Assembly (NCBI GenBank): GCA_958405195.1
Contig: CATYDM010000030.1
Location: 1-25,974 of the forward strand
DNA from: an uncultured Collinsella sp.
GTDB taxonomy: Bacteria > Actinomycetota > Coriobacteriia > Coriobacteriales > Coriobacteriaceae
Length of the DNA: 25,974 bases
Direction: 5' to 3'
Notes under the pieces: model-generated
Told to the model about the DNA's origin: nothing
Seen by the model: the letters and a program-made list of their open reading frames with translations, nothing else
The model's database searches: none
Made by a program: the position numbers and the translations under genes
In this document: positions 1 through 8,354 of the stretch, one piece after another
Layout: the number at the start of each line of letters is the position of its first letter
How positions within the stretch are numbered: the stretch's first letter is position 1

Positions 1-57
1 GTCTCAATCTGTAACATCTGGGGACCGTTTTGCCTGCTAGATGTTACAGATCGAGAC
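1..57. repeat. Palindromic repeat, copy 1
   Basis: Inverted repeat with 19-bp arms at 1-19 and 39-57 (one mismatch). The arm core is GTCTCAATCTGTAACA and its mirror is TGTTACAGATCGAGAC. The 25-nt interior between the ACA and TGT edges contains GGACCG. The element starts at the first base of the window, so the array may continue to the left. It shares arm sequence and interior length with the copies at 81, 161 and 3657. Confidence 0.9.
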
Positions 58-80
58 AAACCATTAGAGGGCAACCCGAA

Positions 81-139
81 CATCTCGATCTGTAACAGTA
101 AGACCGATAATTGGGTCCTAGTTGTTACAGATTGAGATG
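81..139. repeat. Palindromic repeat, copy 2
   Basis: Arms of 17 bp at 81-97 and 123-139 with one mismatch, at the same arm position as in copy 1. The interior is 25 nt and contains GACC (102-105) facing GGTC (114-117), which could form an inner stem. A 23-nt stretch with no similarity to the repeat separates it from copy 1. Confidence 0.9.
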
Positions 140-160
140 TTGTCTCGCGGGGTTGGGGTT

Positions 161-219
161 TGTCTCGTTCTGTAACATCTAGACCCGTATCTGCCGAGCT
201 AGTGTTACAGATCAAGACA
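161..219. repeat. Palindromic repeat, copy 3
   Basis: Arms at 161-177 and 203-219 pair at 15 of 17 positions, with a 25-nt interior. It lies 21 nt after copy 2, so the centres of copies 1-3 are about 80 bp apart. It sits 41 bp beyond the stop codon of the kinase-like gene, which reads towards it. Confidence 0.88.
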
Positions 220-260
220 ATTGCCGGGGAGGGGTCCCGTCACGGCAAGACGCCCGCTCT

Positions 261-2345
261 CTAGATACAGAATCCGGGAATCACACAGGTTCGTTTGTTT
301 GGCTTGTCCGCAGGCGTTGCGTACGTAAAGGCGTCGCCGTCGTGGCCCACACGGTTTATGTAGAGCGTGCCTTCGGTCTCCGATGAGTCGGGGCTCACCG
401 TGCGCTCCCACCAGCAGGTGTCCTTGCCCTTCCACTGGCGGACCATCGTCTCGTTCGTGGAATACGGGCTCACCTTGAGCTCGCGGAAGAGCTGATACTC
501 CTTGCCCTCGCCGTTGTAGATGTCTGCCAGGTAGTGATAGTCCTTGGCAAACGAATCGGGCGGTTGCGTACCGCACAACTCGACCATGGCGGGCAGCCAA
601 AGGGTTGCGGGCAACTCGCTCAGACACGATGCACTGTTGGCGGCGCCAGCGTTATTCGAGATCTTTTTGACAGATTTGATGAGTGCGCGCAACTCGTTGG
701 GCAGCAGCTTAAGGCCGTCGCCGTTGAGCCATTTCCGCAGCTCGCAATCTGCCCAGCCGGCGCTCGGCGGTTCAGCCGCAGCGTTGCGCTCGGCAATACC
801 CGCGTCGAACATAAACGTCAGTCCGGCCTTGCCCGTCCCGTCCAGAAGCTCATCGTGGCGGATGCCCACAAGCTGCGCGCCAACCTGCAGCCCGTTGGTG
901 AGCGTGACACGCTTGGTACACGGATAGGGGATATGCTCATCGGCATCGAGCAGGTGATAGCGCTTGGCAATCTCGCGTGCCTCGCTACGGGTCTCGGCGG
1001 CCTTAATCTTGAGCGAAATCTCCTGCAGCTGATCCCAGGTGTAGTCGTCAAGCGAACCGCGGATGCCGTCCAGGTAGTCGGGGATGCCAAAGCCATGGGT
1101 CGCCGCCCCAACGACGCTGAGCCCCGCAACGGCTGCAACGACGCCACCGATAATAAACCGGCGGCGGGTCATGGCATCGTGCCGGGTCTGCTCCAGAATC
1201 TCTCGCGCGCGCTCGCCGGCGACGTCGACCTTAAGGTGCGTACCGGAGTCGATGTCGATTGCGGCGTCACTGCCCGCGCCCTCGCGGCCCTCGGATTCGG
1301 CGTCGGTGAGGTATGTCGAGAGCACCTCGAGCATCTGCTGCTCGGTAGGGCGATCGCACTGCTCGACTGAGAGACCCTTCATGATGATCTGGACGAGCGC
1401 CTCATCGCCCTCGCAGCGCGGCTCGAGCGGTGCCGGCTTGGTCTTGGTCTTTACGAGATAGAACGAGCCGGTTGCAGCGGCGTCCGTCGACTCAAAGTCA
1501 AACGGTTTGCGACCGCTGTAGAGCTGGTACAAAATGCTCGAAAGCGCATAGACGTCGATTGCCGGCGAACGGCGAAGGGCCGCGATGCCTTCGATATCCT
1601 GCGTGAGCATCTCGGGCGCGGCGTATGCGGGCGTGGCAAAGCGCCAGATGTCGGCGCGCCGGGTGATCGTGTCGTCGCCGAGAGCCATGGTCGCGGAGCC
1701 CATGTCGATGAGGCAGGGGTCAAAGGAGCAATCAGCAATCTGCTGCTCGAGCGTTCGGCTGGTGGTGCGGAACATGATATTGGCGGGCGACAGATCGCGA
1801 TGGATGACCGGGTTCACGAGGCCTTGGGTCATCAAGAGCGCACGAAGCACGGCGTTTCCGACGGCGGCGACCATCTGGGTGGTCAGCCCGCCCGAGGCGT
1901 CGTGCGGAAGCAGGGGCAGCGCCTGCTTGAGCGAGGTGCCCTCGACCCACTCCATGAGGATGAGCGGGTCATCCTCGCACGATCCGTAGCCATAGACGCG
2001 CGGAAATCCGCGCAGGTGCGAGACGGTACACAGATGACGGTACTCCTCGAACAGCGCGGCGGTGTTGGCCAGGTGCGCTGCCGATTGCTCGGCGGAGCGA
2101 TCGGGCGTCTGGCCGGAAAGGATGGCGTTGTCCTTGAGTAGCTTGACGGCAAAGACCTCGCCGCTCGTGTTGGTCGCGCGCAGCACGTGCCCGATGTTGC
2201 CGTTGTTGCGGTGGGCCGTCTGGAGAATAAGCGTCATAAACCGACGTTTGGCGTCGTCCTCGGCGCTGGGGTCGACCGCCACGGCGGTATCGAACGTATC
2301 GAGACGGATGAGTTTGTCGCCATAGGCGCTATCGGTAGTATCCAT
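261..2345 (-). CDS. Membrane-anchored Ser/Thr protein kinase-like protein with C-terminal DUF6273-like domain
   Basis: The 694-residue product has an N-terminal eukaryotic-type kinase fold. The ATP-binding lysine is in AVK (K68), the catalytic loop is HRDLSPANI (HRD 182-184), the metal-binding DFG is replaced by DMG (214-216), and APE is at 243-245. A linker leads to one hydrophobic segment at about 397-416, preceded by RRR, so the kinase should be cytoplasmic and the C-terminus outside. The C-terminal half (about 475-694) has the W-DCELRKWLN pattern and conserved tryptophans that I associate with DUF6273, often an extracellular or sensory module. The ATG at 2345 was chosen because AAAGGA precedes it; the frame stays open upstream to 2432 without a comparable site. 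It lies 171 bp after an FHA gene on the same strand, which suggests a kinase/phospho-reader pair. Asp214 is kept, so activity is plausible. The DUF assignment is from memory of the family pattern. Confidence 0.85.
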   Translation of the reverse strand: MDTTDSAYGDKLIRLDTFDTAVAVDPSAEDDAKRRFMTLILQTAHRNNGNIGHVLRATNTSGEVFAVKLLKDNAILSGQTPDRSAEQSAAHLANTAALFEEYRHLCTVSHLRGFPRVYGYGSCEDDPLILMEWVEGTSLKQALPLLPHDASGGLTTQMVAAVGNAVLRALLMTQGLVNPVIHRDLSPANIMFRTTSRTLEQQIADCSFDPCLIDMGSATMALGDDTITRRADIWRFATPAYAAPEMLTQDIEGIAALRRSPAIDVYALSSILYQLYSGRKPFDFESTDAAATGSFYLVKTKTKPAPLEPRCEGDEALVQIIMKGLSVEQCDRPTEQQMLEVLSTYLTDAESEGREGAGSDAAIDIDSGTHLKVDVAGERAREILEQTRHDAMTRRRFIIGGVVAAVAGLSVVGAATHGFGIPDYLDGIRGSLDDYTWDQLQEISLKIKAAETRSEAREIAKRYHLLDADEHIPYPCTKRVTLTNGLQVGAQLVGIRHDELLDGTGKAGLTFMFDAGIAERNAAAEPPSAGWADCELRKWLNGDGLKLLPNELRALIKSVKKISNNAGAANSASCLSELPATLWLPAMVELCGTQPPDSFAKDYHYLADIYNGEGKEYQLFRELKVSPYSTNETMVRQWKGKDTCWWERTVSPDSSETEGTLYINRVGHDGDAFTYATPADKPNKRTCVIPGFCI

Positions 2346-2377
2346 GGCGTTCCTTTGTCTGGCATGGGTTGCCGCAC

Positions 2378-2438
2378 GTATACGTGAGCAGTGCGGATAT
2401 CGGTAAAGTACCATGATAGCCGCACTGCCCACGTATAC
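2378..2438 (-). promoter_or_regulatory. Long inverted repeat in the leader of the kinase-like gene
   Basis: Arms of 19 bp with one mismatch at 2378-2396 and 2420-2438 enclose a 23-nt loop. The left arm begins GTATACGTG. It lies 32 bp upstream of the kinase start codon, between the FHA gene and the kinase. It could be an operator or a leader hairpin that modulates kinase expression. The structure is certain; the role is inferred. Confidence 0.6.
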
Positions 2439-2476
2439 CGCTGAGCATTGTCGTTTACGACGCAGAAGGTAGAAGA

Positions 2477-2513
2477 CGAAAGACGGACGGCGACCGTCTT
2501 TCGATCGCCGTCC
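2477..2513 (-). terminator. Overlapping hairpins after the FHA gene (possible attenuator)
   Basis: Two stems share bases and so exclude each other: CGAAAGACGG (2477-2486) with CCGTCTTTCG (2494-2503), and GGACGGCGA (2485-2493) with TCGCCGTCC (2505-2513). They lie just past the FHA stop codon. On the minus strand the tract that follows is pyrimidine-rich (GTCTTTCGTCTTCT) and not a clean U-run, so partial termination is more likely than full termination. Confidence 0.45.
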
Positions 2514-2516
2514 ACG

Positions 2517-3479
2517 CTAGTCCACAATGACAAGGAATGTCGTGTAGAGACCCAGATGGAGCCTGTCGCTGTTTTCGATTTCCACTGGGGGATAGATCTT
2601 GCCGGGCTCGCGTTGGTCGCGTGGCGGCTCAATCACAATATCGCCGTCGCCTGCACCCGATTCGAGTACCGTGCCGTTGGTCGATCCAAGGCCCTGGGCG
2701 TACCAGTGCTCACCCTCAAGCCAAATGCGAAGATGCTCGCGCGATGCGTCGGCGCCCACATCGGTGATGCTGGGCGAGGTTTTGGGCAAAGAACCAATTA
2801 CGGTGCCGTGCGGATCGCGTGTGAGGGGATGGATTTGCATGTCGCCGCAGTTGTCGGCATGGGTTCTGAGCAGACCGAGGTTGGGGGCGACGGTGCGCGG
2901 CTGCTCCAGGCTGCTCATAAAGCCACGTCCGACGGTAGTTTCGGTGGTGCCAAAGTGCTCGCCCGTCTTGCTGTCGCAAAAGCGCTCGACGGTGTCCACG
3001 CCCTGAACGGGATCGGCGAGCGCCCCCGTTGCCACAAAGAGCATAAGGTAAAGCGTGCTTTTCTCGCGCACGGCATTGCCGTCAAAGTTGTCGATGCGAT
3101 TGAGGGCATTTGCATATAGGCGGCTGTCCAGCTTGTAGCTGGCGAGAGCCGACATCATTTCGTTGGCGGCCGGACCGCGATAGTGCTCGGCGATTGCCCG
3201 ATAGGCGGACTCGCCGCCGCCGAGCTTGCTGCAGATTGCCGCGGAAAGGTTGAGCGTGGTGACGGTAAAGTCGCTGTAGATGGAGGGCGCGCACTGGTCA
3301 GGCTTGCGATGGACGATGTAACGGGTGAGATACGAGCGGTTGGAAGAGCATTTCTCGAGCAGGGTACTGCCGAGATAAGAGTTTCCATTGATAAGCATTC
3401 GGGCGATCTCGAGATGTTTAAGACCGCCGAACGAGCGAATATCGTTATAGAGGACCGAGCAAGGCGTCTCTGCTGCCAC
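2517..3479 (-). CDS. FHA-domain protein
   Basis: The 320-residue protein has a helical N-terminal region of about 220 residues that I do not recognise and a C-terminal forkhead-associated domain (about 225-320). The FHA core shows SREHL (246-250) and GSTNGT (265-270), followed by a closing IENSDRLHLG strand pair. FHA domains bind phosphothreonine peptides, so this is probably the reader or substrate of the kinase-like protein encoded next on the strand. The usual Gly-Arg of the first FHA loop is Gly-Ser here (VIGS, 227-230), which may weaken or alter phosphopeptide binding. The GTG start at 3479 was preferred because a strong AAAGGAGGT lies just upstream; a TTG at 3509 in the same frame has nothing comparable. 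No signal peptide or membrane segment was seen, so it is probably cytoplasmic. Confidence 0.82.
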   Translation of the reverse strand: MAAETPCSVLYNDIRSFGGLKHLEIARMLINGNSYLGSTLLEKCSSNRSYLTRYIVHRKPDQCAPSIYSDFTVTTLNLSAAICSKLGGGESAYRAIAEHYRGPAANEMMSALASYKLDSRLYANALNRIDNFDGNAVREKSTLYLMLFVATGALADPVQGVDTVERFCDSKTGEHFGTTETTVGRGFMSSLEQPRTVAPNLGLLRTHADNCGDMQIHPLTRDPHGTVIGSLPKTSPSITDVGADASREHLRIWLEGEHWYAQGLGSTNGTVLESGAGDGDIVIEPPRDQREPGKIYPPVEIENSDRLHLGLYTTFLVIVD

Positions 3480-3586
3480 GGATACCTCCTTTGATTGCTT
3501 CCTAGCCAATATGGCGATAGGAATTAATGGCCCCCGGTGGGCGACGTATTAAATGGCCGCGCAATATATAGCGTAACCAAAGCAAC

Positions 3587-3592
3587 ATTATA
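3587..3592 (-). promoter_or_regulatory. Candidate -10 element for the FHA-kinase operon
   Basis: Reads TATAAT on the minus strand, about 110 bp upstream of the FHA start codon. No good -35 hexamer is visible at 16-18 bp, so the call rests on the -10 match and position only. Confidence 0.35.
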
Positions 3593-3656
3593 GGCCACAT
3601 GTTCGAAATTGCAGGAAGACTGAGAGATTTGGTTTGGACTGGACGGAAATCCCCTC

Positions 3657-3716
3657 TGTCTTGATCTATAACAATTAGGACCCGGTTTTGTCCCGCTGCT
3701 GTTACAGATTGAGACA
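3657..3716. repeat. Palindromic repeat, copy 4
   Basis: Arms at 3657-3673 and 3700-3716 (TGTCTTGATCTATAACA and TGTTACAGATTGAGACA) with a 26-nt interior containing GGACCC. Same family as the copies at 1-219. Together the copies flank the FHA-kinase module. Confidence 0.88.
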
Positions 3717-3781
3717 ATCGGCCAGGCCCACCTCGTCCGCCTCGTCATCTGTGGTTTACGTGGGGGCATGCGAAGCACGGG

Positions 3782-3787
3782 TATACT
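3782..3787 (+). promoter_or_regulatory. Candidate -10 element for the helicase gene
   Basis: TATACT on the plus strand, 199 bp before the helicase ATG. The upstream TTTACG is spaced too far for a standard -35 box, so the promoter assignment is tentative. Confidence 0.3.
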
Positions 3788-3986
3788 AACCGGCGGCGAA
3801 TCTGCTCCATCGCTTAGAGCTGCTGCGTCTGGACGGCGCGTGATAGGGCTGCCAAAGCGATCGCCAGCGTGCTGAGCAACGTCCTCTCTGTGCGCACCTG
3901 TTTTTGTATGTATTAGCGCACTACCAAGCACGCCCGCGCGGCCGCATGCCGTGCCCATTGCGCGTGCAGATAAGGAACAACAACAT

Positions 3987-6113
<2,127 letters not shown>

Positions 6114-6145
6114 TATACGCATCGCACGCTAGTGTGAGACAAGCT

Positions 6146-6178
6146 AAGGGCCCGAGCAAACAACGCTCGGGCCCTTTT
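6146..6178 (+). terminator. Rho-independent terminator of the helicase gene
   Basis: A perfect 12-bp stem AAGGGCCCGAGC (6146-6157) and GCTCGGGCCCTT (6165-6176) with a 7-nt loop, followed by a T-run. It lies 32 bp past the helicase stop. Confidence 0.92.
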
Positions 6179-6284
6179 GTTTGCCGTGTCCATCGCTAAT
6201 TCAAACGTGATTTTCTCGGGAATGCATCTGGGGGATGCCGAGGACCTATTTTCTGCCATGCAGCAATGGGTCCCATGGGGTGCA

Positions 6285-6310
6285 CCGTGCATTTTTTGGA
6301 GTATTCTGCA
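6285..6310. repeat. Left copy of a 26-bp inverted repeat pair
   Basis: Reads CCGTGCA, a six-T tract, then GGAGTATTCTGCA. The inverted partner at 6496-6521 matches at both ends (13 bp and 6 bp) but carries its six-T tract in the same plus-strand direction, so the centre is not inverted. Confidence 0.7.
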
Positions 6311-6495
6311 GTTCGAGTTGTCTGCATATGATTCGACGTCGCCAACGGTGGCCTTCGGATATCCCTAGCGAGCGTTCCGAGCCAGGTTTCGCCGTTTTCC
6401 GGAGCAGGGGCGCGTCATTCTCGCCATGTCGGGACTTAGAATGATGCGGCGCCCTACAGTTTTGTCCACCCGCGGCGGTGCTGGCGCGGTTACGT

Positions 6496-6521
6496 TGCAG
6501 AATACTCCGTTTTTTGCACGG
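6496..6521. repeat. Right copy of a 26-bp inverted repeat pair
   Basis: Reads TGCAGAATACTCC, G, a six-T tract, then GCACGG. It is inverted relative to 6285-6310, with 185 bp between them. Possibly an end of a short non-autonomous element or an independent copy of a dispersed repeat. Confidence 0.7.
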
Positions 6522-6558
6522 GCCAGGATGGGGTACCTCAGGAGAACACGGCGGTATC

Positions 6559-6595
6559 CCGTAAATATATACAATCTGTACCGTAATTTATACAA
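6559..6595. promoter_or_regulatory. AT-rich direct repeats spaced 22 bp
   Basis: CCGTAAATATATACAA (6559-6574) and CCGTAATTTATACAA (6581-6595) start 22 bp apart, about two helical turns, in an otherwise GC-rich region about 135 bp upstream of the flavodoxin/ferredoxin gene. This spacing is typical of paired regulator half-sites on one DNA face. The regulator is unknown. Confidence 0.4.
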
Positions 6596-6636
6596 AACGA
6601 AGAGGCAGACAGCGTAGGGTGGGTGCATTGGGGTGC

Positions 6637-6674
6637 TTGGTGCACCAAAACGGGGATCCCATGCGCCGTATACT
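6637..6674 (+). promoter_or_regulatory. Candidate promoter with palindromic operator
   Basis: TATACT (6669-6674) fits a -10 element. No good -35 box is present; instead the perfect palindrome TTGGTGCACCAA (6637-6648) is centred near -38, the place expected for an activator that replaces the -35 contact. It lies 57 bp before the next start codon. Confidence 0.4.
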
Positions 6675-6730
6675 CTGGCTGGATGTGAAAACGGCTTGAC
6701 GCGTTGCCAGGCGTAGGGGAGGGTGCCTCG

Positions 6731-7492
6731 ATGAGCGTATTCGAAATTGTGTTTAGTCCGACGGGTGGAACGCGGAAGGTGTCTGGCCTTGTGGCCGGGG
6801 CGCTGGACAAAAAGACCGTTACCGTCGATCTGACCGATAGCGGGCTAGATTTCAGCGCTGTCTCGATGACTGAGGACGACGTGGCCGTAATCTCTGTGCC
6901 GGCGTATGCCGGTAGAATCCCGGCTGTGGTGGCTGACCGGTTGGGCCTGGTGCGCGGCAACGGGGCTCGGACTGTTTTGGTTTGTGTATACGGAAACCGC
7001 GCGTTTGAGGACACGCTCGTAGAGCTGGAGGACGTTGCGAAGTATGCGGGATTCCGGGTGATCGCGGCAGTTGCAGCCATTGCAGAACATTCCGTTGCTC
7101 GTCAGTTTGCTGCTGGGCGACCGGATGCGCAGGATGCGGCGCAGCTCGCAGAGTTTGCGCAGCAAATTCAGCAAAAGCTGTTGGCTGAGGATGCGTCCGA
7201 GCCCTCTATCCCCGGCAATCGTCCTTATAAACAAGCTGGAGGTCGCCGCATGGCACCCGAGGCAACAGGGGATTGCGTCTCCTGCGGTGCATGCGCCGCG
7301 GCGTGCCCCGTTTGTGCTATCGACAAGGGCGACCCCAAGCGAGCAGCTGGCGAGGCGTGCATCTCCTGCATGCGCTGCATCGCCGTATGTCCGCGAGGCG
7401 CTCGCAAGCTTGATCCCAACAAGCTATCCGCTGTTTCCCAGATGCTGAGCAAGGTTTGCGTCGTGCGGAAGGAATGCGAGCTCTTCATCTAG
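6731..7492 (+). CDS. EFR1-type flavodoxin/ferredoxin fusion protein
   Basis: The 253-residue protein joins an N-terminal flavodoxin-like domain to two C-terminal [4Fe-4S] clusters. The FMN phosphate-binding loop is SPTGGT (9-14), and a VYGNRAFEDTL segment follows at about 87-96. The cluster cysteines are C182, C185, C188, C192 and C210, C213, C216, C220, each followed by proline as in 2[4Fe-4S] ferredoxins. Such proteins are small cytoplasmic electron carriers of anaerobes; the partner enzyme is not evident. The ATG at 6731 follows GGGGAGGG. The gene stands alone, and inverted GGTGCATTGGGG-type motifs flank it on both sides. Two further cysteines near the C-terminus (C243, C249) are not part of the usual pattern. 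The family name is from memory of the architecture. Confidence 0.88.
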   Translation: MSVFEIVFSPTGGTRKVSGLVAGALDKKTVTVDLTDSGLDFSAVSMTEDDVAVISVPAYAGRIPAVVADRLGLVRGNGARTVLVCVYGNRAFEDTLVELEDVAKYAGFRVIAAVAAIAEHSVARQFAAGRPDAQDAAQLAEFAQQIQQKLLAEDASEPSIPGNRPYKQAGGRRMAPEATGDCVSCGACAAACPVCAIDKGDPKRAAGEACISCMRCIAVCPRGARKLDPNKLSAVSQMLSKVCVVRKECELFI

Positions 7493-7528
7493 CGCATACG
7501 AAATTGGTACAATGGGGCCGGGTTAATC

Positions 7529-7568
7529 TGCACCAACCTGGTGCAAACAAACCTGTCCCCAATGCACC
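7529..7568. repeat. Inverted counterpart of the motifs upstream of the flavodoxin/ferredoxin gene
   Basis: TGCACCA-N3-TGGTGCA (7529-7545) and CCCCAATGCACC (7557-7568). The latter is the exact reverse complement of 6622-6633, and the former resembles the palindrome at 6637-6648, so the gene is bracketed by related motifs in inverted order. Confidence 0.6.
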
Positions 7569-7602
7569 AGAGTGAGGAGTGCCCCTGGGTGCCGGCGGGA
7601 AA

Positions 7603-7620
7603 GGAACGTCCCTAAGTGCC
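7603..7620. repeat. Dispersed repeat arm GGAACGTCCCTAAGTGCC
   Basis: This 18-mer recurs exactly at 19101-19118, where it forms one arm of a hairpin. Here the matching left arm is missing, so it looks like a partial copy. Confidence 0.75.
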
Positions 7621-7624
7621 GCCT

Positions 7625-7660
7625 AAATACCGTTTATCGAAGAAAAAATACCGTTCATCG
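7625..7660. promoter_or_regulatory. Direct repeats spaced 21 bp upstream of the PTS genes
   Basis: AAATACCGTTTATCG (7625-7639) and AAATACCGTTCATCG (7646-7660) differ at one base and start 21 bp apart, two helical turns. They lie just before a candidate promoter, the position expected of tandem activator sites. Confidence 0.4.
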
Positions 7661-7670
7661 GTCATAATGA

Positions 7671-7698
7671 TTGTTCCGGCTTTGGGCTTGTCTACAAT
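7671..7698 (+). promoter_or_regulatory. Candidate promoter of the PTS locus
   Basis: TTGTTC (7671-7676) and TACAAT (7693-7698) with a 16-bp spacer. It would give a leader of about 130 nt before the EIIA start codon. Confidence 0.4.
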
Positions 7699-7747
7699 AT
7701 CTCCCGTAAAAAGAAATGCGGAAGGTTACCGAGTCCCTCGGACGTGG

Positions 7748-7810
7748 GCCTAACCAAAGTCTTTGATCGGATGTGTCTCTATGGATGCATTCGGTTGATT
7801 TTGGTTGGGC
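7748..7810 (+). promoter_or_regulatory. Structured leader before the EIIA gene
   Basis: GCCTAACCAAA (7748-7758) can pair with TTTGGTTGGGC (7800-7810) through 11 positions including one G-U pair, enclosing 41 nt. A LicT-type protein encoded in the operon acts on leader RNA, so this is a reasonable place for its target, but I do not recognise a classical RAT sequence. Confidence 0.3.
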
Positions 7811-7835
7811 TATATTTATGAAGGGACATGCCACC

Positions 7836-8348
7836 ATGGGTTTCTTTTCTCGCCTTATGGGTGGCTCGGACAAGCAGGCGACTGCGACTTCCGAGTTCGA
7901 GATTCTCGCCCCTGTTTCCGGCGAGCTTGTTAATCTAGAAAATACCAATGACCCCGCTTTTAGCAGTCGTGCAGTGGGCGATGGCGTTGCCGTGGTTCCC
8001 CAAGAGGGAACGGTGTGCGCTCCTGTTTCCGGTACCGTTGCGGCGCTGTTTCCGACTGAGCACGCGCTGGGCATCATGTCCGACGACAGCTCTGCTCAGG
8101 TGATGCTGCACATCGGAATCGACACTGTTAAGCTTGAGGGCAAGGGCTTCCATGCGCTTGTTGCCCAGGGTGACCATGTCGACGCGGGCCAGCCCCTCGT
8201 CGAGGTCGATTTCGACGCGGTTCGCGCTGCCGGCTTCGATCCCACGGTCTTCGTTATCGTGTGCGAGCGTTCGGAGAACTCGACTCTTCGTGAGCATGCT
8301 TCCGGCCCTGTTGCTGTTAAAGAGCCTGTCGTCTGGCTTTCCGAGTAA
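7836..8348 (+). CDS. PTS glucose-type EIIA component
   Basis: The 170-residue cytoplasmic protein carries the EIIA(Glc)-type fold and relays phosphate from HPr to the EIIB domain of the permease. The family pattern is clear: LAPVSGELVNLE (24-35), APVSGTV (62-68), FPTEHALGI with H76, and MLHIGIDTVKLEGKGF with the phosphorylated H92. The ATG at 7836 was chosen because AAGGGA lies 9 bp upstream; an ATG at 7818 overlaps poor context. It is the first gene of the alpha-glucoside locus and the antiterminator gene follows after 6 bp. The permease encoded downstream ends with EIIB and has no EIIA domain, so this stand-alone EIIA probably serves it. Confidence 0.93.
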   Translation: MGFFSRLMGGSDKQATATSEFEILAPVSGELVNLENTNDPAFSSRAVGDGVAVVPQEGTVCAPVSGTVAALFPTEHALGIMSDDSSAQVMLHIGIDTVKLEGKGFHALVAQGDHVDAGQPLVEVDFDAVRAAGFDPTVFVIVCERSENSTLREHASGPVAVKEPVVWLSE

Positions 8349-8354
8349 ATTCTT

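Larger units (their letters stand above)
3480..3986. other. 507-bp divergent intergenic region
   Basis: No convincing gene. It separates the minus-strand FHA gene from the plus-strand helicase. It holds a perfect TATAAT on the minus strand (3592-3587) without a clear -35 box, a TATACT on the plus strand (3782-3787), and the fourth palindromic repeat (3657-3716). If TATACT is the -10 element, the helicase transcript has a leader of nearly 200 nt. Confidence 0.6.
6114..6730. other. 617-bp gene-free region rich in repeats
   Basis: After the helicase terminator no reading frame has convincing coding character; the short frames present lack ribosome binding sites and recognisable motifs. The region holds inverted repeats at 6285-6310 and 6496-6521, an AT-rich pair of direct repeats at 6559-6595, the motif GGTGCATTGGGG (6622-6633), a perfect palindrome at 6637-6648 and a candidate -10 element at 6669-6674 for the next gene. 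Confidence 0.6.
7493..7835. other. 343-bp gene-free region upstream of the PTS locus
   Basis: No gene seen. It contains the palindrome TGCACCA-N3-TGGTGCA (7529-7545), CCCCAATGCACC (7557-7568), a dispersed repeat arm (7603-7620), direct repeats at 7625-7660, a candidate promoter at 7671-7698 and a structured leader (7748-7810) before the EIIA gene. Confidence 0.6.

Noticed and set aside
1..219. CRISPR-like array of spaced repeats
   Set aside because: The repeats are 57-59 bp, internally variable and palindromic over their whole length, with spacers of 21-23 nt and no cas genes. They fit a dispersed palindrome family better.
2346..2432. Longer N-terminus of the kinase-like protein
   Set aside because: The upstream reading crosses a 19-bp inverted repeat and has no ribosome binding site, while the ATG at 2345 has AAAGGA.
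6177..6628. Short open frames in the gene-free region after the helicase
   Set aside because: They overlap repeats, lack ribosome binding sites and have no recognisable features.
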